Shown here piece by piece: positions 1 through 5,480 of a stretch of 6,184 bases of DNA (the first letter of the stretch is position 1; every line of letters begins with the position of its first letter). The position numbers and the translations under genes are program-made. The DNA lies in assembly GCA_017861355.1 (NCBI GenBank), contig JAGFXQ010000214.1:1-6184 (forward strand). The letters run 5' to 3'. The stretch comes from Bacillota bacterium (lineage in GTDB: Bacteria > Bacillota > Clostridia > Lachnospirales > Lachnospiraceae). Below the pieces are notes generated by a model. The model saw nothing but the letters and a program-made list of their open reading frames with translations, was not told the DNA's origin and did not search any database.

Positions 1-1026
1 ACCGCGCATCTCCTGCTCACTGAATTTCCAACCGGGACTCTTATCCGAATCATCGACCTTTACCTTGAAGGAGCTTAGTCTTTCCTTCAGTTCATAAGCC
101 TTATCAAGAACGCCTTCCTTGTTCTGGCTGATCGGAATAATCATGATCTGAGTAGGTGCAATTCTCGGCGGTAATACGAGACCACTGTCGTCACCATGTA
201 CCATGATAATTGCTCCTATGATTCTGGTGGACATACCCCAGGAAGTCTGATGAACATACTGTAAGGTATTGTTCTTATCGGTATACTTAATGTCAAATGC
301 ATGAGCAAAACCATCACCAAAATTATGGCTGGTTCCGGACTGCAATGCCTTGCCATCATGCATCAACGCTTCAATTGTGTAGGTTGCATGTGCTCCGGCG
401 AATTTCTCCTTCTCGGATTTGCGTCCCTTAATCATCGGAATAGCAAGGACTCTCTCACAGAAATCAGCATATACATTCAGCATTTGAATGGTCCTCTCTT
501 CTGCTTCCTCTGCGGTTGCATGAGCGGTATGACCCTCCTGCCATAAGAATTCCATGGAACGAAGGAAAGGTCTGGTGGTTTTCTCCCAACGAACGACGGA
601 ACACCACTGATTATATAACTTCGGAAGATCTCTATGGGACTGGATTATCTTCGAATATAAATCACAGAACAAGGTCTCTGAGGTAGGTCTTACACACATT
701 CTCTCCTGAAGTGCTTCCCCGCCGCCGTGTGTAACCCAGGCAACCTCGGGTGCAAAGCCCTCAACATGATCCTTCTCCTTCTGCAGAAGGCTCTCCGGAA
801 TGAACATCGGCATATATACATTCTCAACTCCGGTCGCTTTAAAATCAGTATCTAACTGCTTCTGGATATTCTCCCAGATTGCATAACCAAGAGGTCTGAG
901 TATCATACAGCCTCTTATACTGGAGTATTCAATCAGCTCCGCTTTCTTCACAACATCTGTGTACCACTGGGCAAAATCCACGTCCATCGAGGTAATTGCC
1001 TCAACCAGCTTCTTATCCTGTGCCAT
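1..1026 (-). CDS. proS: Prolyl-tRNA synthetase, archaeal/eukaryotic-like type (C-terminal part outside window)
   Basis: Class II aminoacyl-tRNA synthetase that charges tRNA-Pro with proline in the cytoplasm. 342 codons are visible from ATG at 1026 to the window edge; the family is usually about 475-480 residues, so the rest of the anticodon-binding domain and the C-terminal domain lie beyond position 1. Visible landmarks are the motif 1 region (about residues 43-77), RPTSET at 113-118, motif 2 (about 144-169, with RWEKTTRPF and EFLWQEGHTAH), SGTSHNFG at 230-237, and motif 3 (about 264-291, with HGDDSGLVLPPRIAP). The anticodon-binding domain begins near 292. There is no editing (INS) insertion between motifs 2 and 3, which fits the short archaeal/eukaryotic-like form rather than the E. 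coli form. The start is fixed by AAGGAGA (1034-1040), 7 nt upstream. A T-box leader ahead of the gene independently supports the identity. Confidence 0.97.
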   Translation of the reverse strand, partial: MAQDKKLVEAITSMDVDFAQWYTDVVKKAELIEYSSIRGCMILRPLGYAIWENIQKQLDTDFKATGVENVYMPMFIPESLLQKEKDHVEGFAPEVAWVTHGGGEALQERMCVRPTSETLFCDLYSKIIQSHRDLPKLYNQWCSVVRWEKTTRPFLRSMEFLWQEGHTAHATAEEAEERTIQMLNVYADFCERVLAIPMIKGRKSEKEKFAGAHATYTIEALMHDGKALQSGTSHNFGDGFAHAFDIKYTDKNNTLQYVHQTSWGMSTRIIGAIIMVHGDDSGLVLPPRIAPTQIMIIPISQNKEGVLDKAYELKERLSSFKVKVDDSDKSPGWKFSEQEMRG

Positions 1027-1033
1027 TGTTATC

Positions 1034-1040
1034 TCTCCTT
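1034..1040 (-). promoter_or_regulatory. Ribosome binding site of proS
   Basis: AAGGAGA on the minus strand, 7 nt before the ATG at 1026. It lies about 90 nt downstream of the leader terminator, so translation depends on read-through of the T-box. Confidence 0.85.
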
Positions 1041-1133
1041 TTAATTCAGATTATCTCTTTCTTACACTTGTACTTGGTCGCTGTATCTTATGATTAACAT
1101 TAATATCGGCTTTCTGTTCTATTTTTAAACAAC

Positions 1134-1158
1134 AAAAAAGCCCTTCTATCCGCAAGGG
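1134..1158 (-). terminator. T-box intrinsic terminator
   Basis: CCCTT (1154-1158) pairs with AAGGG (1141-1145) around an 8-nt loop, followed by C and six T (1134-1139). The CCCT arm is shared with the antiterminator helix, so the two folds exclude each other. The stem is short, as is often seen in clostridial T-boxes. Confidence 0.85.
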
Positions 1159-1380
1159 ACCGAAAGACTCGGCGGTACCACCCTAATTAACTGTGATTTC
1201 ACAGTTCTCTTTTCCTCCGTTAACGCCGGATCTACGTTGCATTTGGGGGAGTATGATCTCCTTTCATGCAATGCTCTGAGGCCGGTTCGATTTTACCAAT
1301 ATAAGAGGCTTTCACCTGCGCCTCTCTCTCTGGAATACGATTAAAATCTACTATCCCTCTTCTTCGCAATCCTACCATCA
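1134..1380 (-). ncRNA. T-box leader (tRNA-Pro-sensing riboswitch) of proS
   Basis: Cis-acting leader RNA that binds uncharged tRNA and prevents premature termination. Read on the minus strand, the distal Stem I arm pairs AGAGGC with GCCUCU around GGUGAAA, followed by CCA/UGG. The lower helix pairs GAUUUUA with UAAAAUC. An AGUA/GAA loop-E-like pair flanks a specifier read as CCG (1283-1285), a proline codon. A UUGCAU/AUGCAA stem and a perfect AACUGUG/CACAGUU hairpin follow. The T-box sequence AGGGTGGTACCGCC occupies 1171-1184 and differs from the consensus end GCG. The antiterminator forms from AGGG (1181-1184) with CCCU (1155-1158) and ACCG (1173-1176) with CGGU (1159-1162), leaving a UGGU bulge to pair with the tRNA NCCA end. 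The bulge base U fits an A73 discriminator. The exact 5' limit is approximate. Confidence 0.95.
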
Positions 1381-1396
1381 TGTTTATGATTAGCTA

Positions 1397-1425
1397 ATTG
1401 TATTCCAGAACCTCCTCTTTGTCAA
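1397..1425 (-). promoter_or_regulatory. Vegetative (sigma-A type) promoter of the T-box/proS unit
   Basis: TTGACA (1420-1425), a 17-nt spacer, then TACAAT (1397-1402). The -35 is a perfect consensus and the -10 matches 5 of 6. Transcription would begin near 1390, just upstream of Stem I of the T-box, which is where the leader should start. Confidence 0.88.
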
Positions 1426-1512
1426 GAAGATATTCCGCCTTAACCATCGGTGTTCTCCTAGCTTCTAGGCATTTTCATCCTTTGCTCACTGATTAATCAA
1501 TGGCCGGTTTGT

Positions 1513-2349
1513 CTATAATATGGTGATGTTCTCTTTCTTTGCAATTCCTCTGACATACTGGACTGCTTCCTTGTATTCCTCATAGCTCTGCAGATGCTCC
1601 ACAAAGGCTGTCGTATCACTGCCCAAGCCTTCCACCAGGTGCAGTATGCTTGCATAATCAAAGGTTCCCTTTCCCGGCATACATTCCTCGATACTGCAGG
1701 GATAGACCTCTCTCATATTCGCATCCTTGATATGAATACTTTTTATATAAGGGCCAAGCTTTGTAAAGCATTCTCTGATATAGTCCGTGCTATAGACATA
1801 TTTTCTTGGATCATTAATCATATTGGTAAAATCCAGATGGACCGCGAAAGCTTTTCTGTCCACATCTTTCAGAAGCTTCAAATTAGCTTCCGGTGAATCG
1901 GGTACCATCCAAGGCATGGGCTCCAGTGTATAGAAAGTTCTCTCCGGTTTGACACTGTCGATAATCTCCCTAACAGTATCTACGATTAAGGCATAGGTAT
2001 CCTCGGTATAATTGTCCTGATAGAACCCAGCCCAGTTCTCACCTCTGGCTCCGGCTACATTGACACAGCAATTTGCGCCCATTTCTTCCGCCAGGGATAG
2101 CTGTTGCTTGCAATATTCGAGGGAGACCTTGCGTTCTTCCGGATTGGCGGCGAGAGGATTTCTCCAGACACCAACCTCACCCAGTACCAGATTGTATCGG
2201 TTGATATAGTTTAAATAATCTCTTTTTTCTTCTTTTGTGGCACGATTGCTCACCGGTACAAGTACAGCACTATAGTTCAGATCTTTCACCAGTGCGATCC
2301 ATTCGTCCGGATTTGAGTATGGTTTTTCAATTCCTCCACCTATTCTCAT
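1513..2349 (-). CDS. Sugar phosphate isomerase/epimerase-like TIM-barrel protein
   Basis: 278-residue cytoplasmic protein of the xylose isomerase-like/AP endonuclease 2 superfamily, which includes IolE, IolI and tagatose/psicose 3-epimerases. These enzymes interconvert sugars, sugar phosphates or inositol derivatives with a divalent metal. The four expected metal ligands are visible: E143 (LEPMPW), D173 (HLDFTN), H206 (SIHIKD) and E251 (FVEHL). A PGKG turn lies at 225-228. The length is normal for a single-domain member. The start is ATG at 2349, because AAGGAGG (2356-2362) sits 6 nt upstream; a longer frame opens with TTG at 2406, but its extra 19 residues are basic, do not resemble the family, and contain the ribosome binding site. 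No kinase, dehydrogenase or transporter for sugars adjoins it, so the substrate cannot be inferred. No convincing terminator follows; the T-box promoter starts about 90 nt downstream. Confidence 0.88.
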   Translation of the reverse strand: MRIGGGIEKPYSNPDEWIALVKDLNYSAVLVPVSNRATKEEKRDYLNYINRYNLVLGEVGVWRNPLAANPEERKVSLEYCKQQLSLAEEMGANCCVNVAGARGENWAGFYQDNYTEDTYALIVDTVREIIDSVKPERTFYTLEPMPWMVPDSPEANLKLLKDVDRKAFAVHLDFTNMINDPRKYVYSTDYIRECFTKLGPYIKSIHIKDANMREVYPCSIEECMPGKGTFDYASILHLVEGLGSDTTAFVEHLQSYEEYKEAVQYVRGIAKKENITIL

Positions 2350-2355
2350 CTGCTG

Positions 2356-2362
2356 CCTCCTT
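2356..2362 (-). promoter_or_regulatory. Ribosome binding site that fixes the isomerase start
   Basis: A perfect AAGGAGG lies 6 nt before ATG 2349. It falls inside the longer reading frame that opens at 2406, so the shorter protein is preferred. Confidence 0.85.
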
Positions 2363-2406
2363 ACTCTTCTGCTGATTACTTGTGTATTCTTATTGATCAA
2401 TCTCAA

Positions 2407-2426
2407 GAAGTTCCAAGGTCAACTTC
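2407..2426. repeat. Inverted repeat GAAGTT-N8-AACTTC in the isomerase leader
   Basis: A perfect 6-bp inverted repeat with an 8-bp centre, 58 bp before the isomerase start. It could be a repressor operator or an RNA hairpin in the leader. Nothing in the sequence decides between these. Confidence 0.4.
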
Positions 2427-2475
2427 AATTGATCCATATTCTAATATTAATCTATTTTGATTAATTTGGCTCCTA

Positions 2476-2506
2476 ATAATTTGCTAATTGCAATGCATAA
2501 TTTGCT
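2476..2506. repeat. Phased direct repeats ATAATTTGCT upstream of the isomerase gene
   Basis: Two identical 10-bp copies, at 2476-2485 and 2497-2506, start 21 bp apart (two helical turns). A palindrome, ATTGCAAT (2487-2494), lies in the spacer. The second copy directly abuts the candidate -10 of the isomerase promoter, where a repressor would bind. Both copies are perfect; the regulatory role is inference. Confidence 0.5.
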
Positions 2507-2535
2507 ATTTTATATATCTCCAAGATAATACACAA
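2507..2535 (-). promoter_or_regulatory. Possible promoter of the isomerase gene
   Basis: TTGTGT (2530-2535), a 17-nt spacer, then TAAAAT (2507-2512). The -10 matches 5 of 6 but the -35 only 3 of 6. Transcription would start near 2500 inside the direct repeats and leave a leader of about 150 nt. A weaker alternative is TTGGAA with TAAGAA nearer the gene. Confidence 0.3.
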
Positions 2536-2579
2536 AAAGCGAACAACTTAGCTTCATAAGCCACCCGTCATTCGCTTTT
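2535..2579 (-). terminator. Intrinsic terminator after the AI-2E/YtvI-family gene
   Basis: AAAAGCGAA (2571-2579 on the minus strand) pairs with TTCGCTTTT (2535-2543), 9 bp, and the second arm runs into a T tract. The large loop holds a smaller GCTT/AAGC hairpin. It begins about 20 nt after the stop codon at 2600. Confidence 0.7.
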
Positions 2580-2599
2580 AATTTATCTGTTTGCCCTCA

Positions 2600-3691
2600 C
2601 TAGTCTTCCTCATAAGTCGTCTGTTTGGCATCCACAGCCTCCTGCGCCTTCTCATTTACCACCTGATAGATGGTAATGATGATAACCAATCCGATTGGCC
2701 CGAGGAAGAAACCCAGTAAGGAAAATAGTTTTACGCCAATGTACATAGAGATCAGAGTATATAATGGCTTGATACCAATCCGATTTCCGATCAGCTTAGG
2801 TTCCAGAACCTCTCGGATAATCTGACATACCAGAAAAATGGTAATCAATATTGCTGCAGCATAAATATTACTGTTCATGAGCATAATGATCGCCCAAGGC
2901 AGGAATATAATACCGCTTCCGATGATGGGAAGCGCATCCATAATAGCGATAACAATACCAAGAAGTGCCGCATAGTCATTGTGAAGTAAAGTGAGTCCAA
3001 GAATACAGGTAACCGCAACAATAATCATAATAATTAATTGTGAACGAAGATATGCGATCCCTGCTTCTGATAATTTGCCCGTAATTCTGTGAAAATCCTT
3101 ATAAAGATTGTGATTACAATATTTCTCTTGGAAAATAGGTAGTTCCTTAGCCATCAATACCGCAGCGACAAAGATAATAAGCAGTACTCCGAAGAAGGCG
3201 ATCAGACCGATCGTTATCGTTATCGTATGCTCCGTAATCTTCGGCATCAGATTATTTTTCACCCGATCCACCGTCTGTGTCAGGTTATCATCCACCATTC
3301 CACGAAGAGTTCCCTCCTCCAGACTAAAAAGCTCATCACAGCCTTTACAGATATGATCCAGTTTATTTGCAATCAGATCAAGGTAGATGGGGAGATTACG
3401 CAAAAATGCTATGGCTTGTTTCACCAAAATATTAATCAGAAGAAAAATACTGGTTCCAAATACTGCAAAAAGTAAAAAGAGCGCCAACGATCCGCTCAGG
3501 ATACGCGACATTCGAAATCGCCGATATAGACTATCCGTAACCGGGCGAATCAGCCATGCCAGAAAATAAGCTACCAAAAAAGGCAGCACCATGCCCAACA
3601 AATATCGGAAACACAGATATACGCCTACCGTGATTAAGATCATCAGAATCGGATTTTTAATTCTTACCAGTTTCTCCCAGATGGTTTTCAA
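2600..3691 (-). CDS. AI-2E family (YtvI-like) integral membrane protein
   Basis: 363-residue polytopic membrane protein of the AI-2E transporter superfamily, a group including YtvI (sporulation), TqsA (autoinducer-2 export) and others with ion-exchange roles. Hydrophobic segments lie near residues 15-30, 31-49, 66-90, 157-181, 217-236, 240-273, 275-292 and 309-342, with a soluble amphipathic stretch near 95-155. Family landmarks are DALPIIGSG (252-260), REVLEPKLIG (293-302) and FLGPIGL (329-335). Length is typical. The start is taken as TTG 3691 because AAGGGGGTGA (3697-3706) sits 5 nt upstream; a GTG at 3700 would add three residues but lies inside that ribosome binding site. It stands alone between two terminators with no convincing vegetative promoter just upstream, so a sporulation sigma factor is possible. 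Resemblance to YtvI rather than a true AI-2 exporter is likely, but the substrate is unknown. Confidence 0.88.
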   Translation of the reverse strand: MKTIWEKLVRIKNPILMILITVGVYLCFRYLLGMVLPFLVAYFLAWLIRPVTDSLYRRFRMSRILSGSLALFLLFAVFGTSIFLLINILVKQAIAFLRNLPIYLDLIANKLDHICKGCDELFSLEEGTLRGMVDDNLTQTVDRVKNNLMPKITEHTITITIGLIAFFGVLLIIFVAAVLMAKELPIFQEKYCNHNLYKDFHRITGKLSEAGIAYLRSQLIIMIIVAVTCILGLTLLHNDYAALLGIVIAIMDALPIIGSGIIFLPWAIIMLMNSNIYAAAILITIFLVCQIIREVLEPKLIGNRIGIKPLYTLISMYIGVKLFSLLGFFLGPIGLVIIITIYQVVNEKAQEAVDAKQTTYEED

Positions 3692-3696
3692 GCCGC

Positions 3697-3706
3697 TCAC
3701 CCCCTT
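3697..3706 (-). promoter_or_regulatory. Ribosome binding site deciding a TTG start
   Basis: AAGGGGGTGA matches the anti-Shine-Dalgarno complement AAGGAGGTGA at 9 of 10 positions and lies 5 nt before TTG 3691. It overlaps the alternative GTG at 3700, which itself has no separate site. Confidence 0.7.
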
Positions 3707-3759
3707 CGTTATTAAGCAGAATGTTGATTACTTATTGATATAATTGAATGCAAAGAATC

Positions 3760-3792
3760 AAAAAGAGAATTCATTTTAGAATGAATTCTCTT
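3760..3792 (-). terminator. Intrinsic terminator downstream of the kinase-like gene
   Basis: A perfect 13-bp stem (3763-3775 with 3780-3792) and a 4-nt loop, followed on the minus strand by a run of five T that partly overlaps the stem base. It ends transcripts coming from the gene at 3962-4765 before the YtvI-like gene. The + strand T tract is interrupted, so minus-strand termination is favoured. It lies 170 nt beyond the stop codon. Confidence 0.75.
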
Positions 3793-3961
3793 ATATTTAT
3801 TGTCTGTCAAACTACTACTAATATCCTTGGGGAATACATGTAAAAATAAAGCTAAAATTATCATATTATAGTACTATCTTTCCATTGGACCTCTGCCTCG
3901 AACAGATAAATACTATTCATTTTATAAAAATATGTTAAATTTGCAGCTTCGTTGAACCACT
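3793..3961. other. AT-rich spacer between the kinase-like gene and its terminator
   Basis: No gene is visible. On the minus strand there is an isolated TATAAT (3865-3870) without a recognisable -35, and a TTGACA without a -10 at 16-18 nt. A 19-codon frame opens here without a ribosome binding site. I read it as an unusually long 3' untranslated region, or possibly the source of a small RNA ending at the 3760-3792 hairpin. Confidence 0.4.
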
Positions 3962-4765
3962 TTATCTTACCTCAATGGAGATGTAGGGAACCTGTGCAAG
4001 AAAGGCTGCCTTCGCATACTGTAATCCGTCCACGACATGATATTCATCCTCGTCCTTTGTTACCAGCACGGTTTCATTTATCGTGTAGAGAACTTTCTTG
4101 TACTCCTCTACCAACTCAGTAATTGCAGCTTCCTCTTCCGCAGTAATCTCTGTTTCTTTAACGAGACGTTTTGGTGATACCAGCATCTTGGTTGTCTCTT
4201 TGCCGGTCTTCTCATATTGTACTTCGTAAGCTTTTGCCTCCATCAGAACAATCTCTGCGATCTTATCCTGTGTGCAATAGGTACTGTCAATGACCAGATT
4301 ATAATTGGTAAAGTCCATATAATTCAGATTATAGATATCCTTGTAACGAACCTTCTCCGTTGCAGCACGTTCTGCCAGAAGCTTTTTGGCTTCCTCCAGA
4401 GAAGAATATTTCTCTTCTGCACCTCGCTGATCATTCATTACGCGCTCAGCAGCCACCTCTAAGCTTACCGATACGAAGACCTTGAAGGAATGCTCTACAA
4501 AGTGCCACGCCAGTCTGGAATCGAAAATAATATCCTTGTCTCTATTATCTCTGGAGATTCTTGCGGTCTCATCATCAATCATCTTATCATATTTTTTATC
4601 CGAGCACATCAGCTGGTTCAGTTCCAGGGTAGTCATATTCATCTGTCTGGCGAGCTCTCTTTGAACCTTACCGGTAGAATACATCTCAAACTGATACTTC
4701 TCATTCAGAAGCTTGCATACCGTGGATTTTCCGCTACCCAGATTACCTGTCATTGTAATATGCAT
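3962..4765 (-). CDS. CMP kinase-like P-loop protein with C-terminal ParB/sulfiredoxin-like domain
   Basis: 267-residue cytoplasmic protein. Residues 1 to about 165 look like an archaeal-type cytidylate kinase: Walker A GNLGSGKST (7-15), STG (30-32), DSRLA (82-86) in the NMP-binding region, and a lid-like ERAATEKVRYKDIY stretch (132-145) followed by NYNLVIDST (154-162). That family phosphorylates CMP/dCMP with ATP. Residues about 192-267 have the pattern of the ParB N-terminal/sulfiredoxin fold: a leading strand and SPKRLV, a helix, then EYHVVDG (241-247), a helix, and VPYISIEV (259-266). The usual arginine of the ParB GxxR motif is absent (GLQYAKAA). True substrate is unknown; it could be a divergent nucleotide kinase paralogue rather than the housekeeping Cmk. 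ATG 4765 is preceded by AAGAGGT at a spacing of 7. It has its own promoter and a distant terminator, so it is probably monocistronic. Confidence 0.82.
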   Translation of the reverse strand: MHITMTGNLGSGKSTVCKLLNEKYQFEMYSTGKVQRELARQMNMTTLELNQLMCSDKKYDKMIDDETARISRDNRDKDIIFDSRLAWHFVEHSFKVFVSVSLEVAAERVMNDQRGAEEKYSSLEEAKKLLAERAATEKVRYKDIYNLNYMDFTNYNLVIDSTYCTQDKIAEIVLMEAKAYEVQYEKTGKETTKMLVSPKRLVKETEITAEEEAAITELVEEYKKVLYTINETVLVTKDEDEYHVVDGLQYAKAAFLAQVPYISIEVR

Positions 4766-4772
4766 AAATTTT

Positions 4773-4779
4773 ACCTCTT
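4773..4779 (-). promoter_or_regulatory. Ribosome binding site of the kinase-like gene
   Basis: AAGAGGT lies 7 nt before ATG 4765 and favours it over the in-frame ATG four codons further on. Confidence 0.7.
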
Positions 4780-4805
4780 TCTTCTCTCAAAAGCCTTCTT
4801 TTATC

Positions 4806-4823
4806 ACATAATAATTATTACGT
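4806..4823. repeat. AT-rich palindrome at the kinase-like gene transcription start
   Basis: TAATAATTATTA (4809-4820) is a perfect 12-bp palindrome, extended by AC/GT beyond one mismatch on each side. It directly follows the -10 element, so it covers the predicted start site. It may be an operator, but such AT palindromes also arise by chance in AT-rich spacers. Confidence 0.35.
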
Positions 4824-4852
4824 ATTATAGACGAAAACCAAGAAAAAAACAA
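4824..4852 (-). promoter_or_regulatory. Promoter of the kinase-like gene
   Basis: TTGTTT (4847-4852), a 17-nt T-rich spacer, then a perfect TATAAT (4824-4829). The -35 matches the consensus at 3 of 6 positions. Transcription would start near 4817 and give a leader of about 50 nt. The promoter separates this gene from the ABC transporter genes. Confidence 0.65.
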
Positions 4853-4904
4853 CTACAAGAAGCATAATATACTTAAATAAGACAAAAGAAAATTTTTGCG
4901 ATTC

Positions 4905-5480
4905 TTACAGCGTAATCAAGTTCGCACGAAAGTAATTAACCTCTTCCAGATCATGCGTAATAAGCAGTACCGTCTTTTCGATTGATTTCTGTTTCACATA
5001 GTCCATTACCTGCAGCTTCAACGCCTCATCCAGTCCTTTAAAGGGTTCGTCCAGTATCAGCAGATCGTTCTCCGCCATGAGAGCCCGCACGATTGCCACC
5101 CTTCGTCTCATACCTCCGCTGTACTCCCTGACTGGCTTACCTGAATATTCCTCAAGCCCGATTTGTCTTAATTCCTGCTCAATCATCTGTACTGTAACAG
5201 CTTTATTACATACCAGCTTTATATTCTTAACCGCATCCCAATGTTCAATTAACCGATCCTCCTGGAATACCGCAGCGATCCGTTTCCCCTCGATACCTTT
5301 GATCTCACCGTGGTCCGGTTTCACAAGGCCCATCAGCAGATTAGCCAACGTGGTTTTTCCGCTTCCGGAGGCACCCATCAGACCATGAAACTGCCCCTCA
5401 AGCAGCGTAAGATTCAGGTCTTCAAAAACAGCACTTTCTCCATAGTACTTTGATACTTGTACGAATTGTATCGACATCAT
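4905..5480 (-). CDS. ABC transporter ATP-binding protein, SsuB/TauB/ThiZ-like
   Basis: 191-residue cytoplasmic ATPase subunit of an ABC importer. All nucleotide-binding motifs are present: Walker A GASGSGKTT (36-44), Q-loop FQEDRL (72-77), signature YSGGMRRRVAIVRA (120-133), Walker B LLILDEP (140-146) with D-loop GLD (149-151), and the H-loop ITHD (174-177). The FQEDRL and MRRRVAIVRA forms are typical of the nitrate/sulfonate/taurine/thiamine-precursor group. It is shorter than the usual 240-260 residues, ending only 14 residues after the H-loop histidine at H176, so the C-terminal tail is missing while the catalytic core is intact. Its start overlaps the permease stop in ATGA. Two adjacent ATG codons (5480 and 5477) are possible; AAGGAG upstream suits the second better, about 6 nt away. 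No strong terminator is seen downstream. Confidence 0.92.
   Translation of the reverse strand: MMSIQFVQVSKYYGESAVFEDLNLTLLEGQFHGLMGASGSGKTTLANLLMGLVKPDHGEIKGIEGKRIAAVFQEDRLIEHWDAVKNIKLVCNKAVTVQMIEQELRQIGLEEYSGKPVREYSGGMRRRVAIVRALMAENDLLILDEPFKGLDEALKLQVMDYVKQKSIEKTVLLITHDLEEVNYFRANLITL

Noticed and set aside
301..546. Open frame on the + strand inside proS
   Set aside because: It lies opposite a well-supported synthetase gene and shows no recognisable domain; it is an antisense shadow.
1388..1441. Short minus-strand peptide frame (MVKAEYLLDKEEVLEYN) upstream of the T-box
   Set aside because: It has no ribosome binding site and its codons coincide with a near-consensus promoter, so the protein-like look is probably chance.
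1457..1469. CCTAG-N3-CTAGG hairpin after the isomerase gene as a terminator
   Set aside because: The stem is only 5 bp with a 3-nt loop and has no T tract on the minus strand.
2350..2406. N-terminal extension of the isomerase from TTG 2406
   Set aside because: The extra 19 residues are not family-like and contain the perfect AAGGAGG that serves ATG 2349.
3840..3920. 19-codon minus-strand frame in the spacer after the kinase-like gene
   Set aside because: No ribosome binding site, no resemblance to any protein, and low coding character in AT-rich sequence.
4217..4867. Several overlapping + strand open frames opposite the kinase-like gene
   Set aside because: They mirror the minus-strand coding sequence, lack recognisable domains, and the longest runs through the promoter of that gene.
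5077..5388. 103-codon open frame on the + strand opposite the ABC ATPase
   Set aside because: It mirrors conserved ATPase motifs on the other strand and has no family resemblance.
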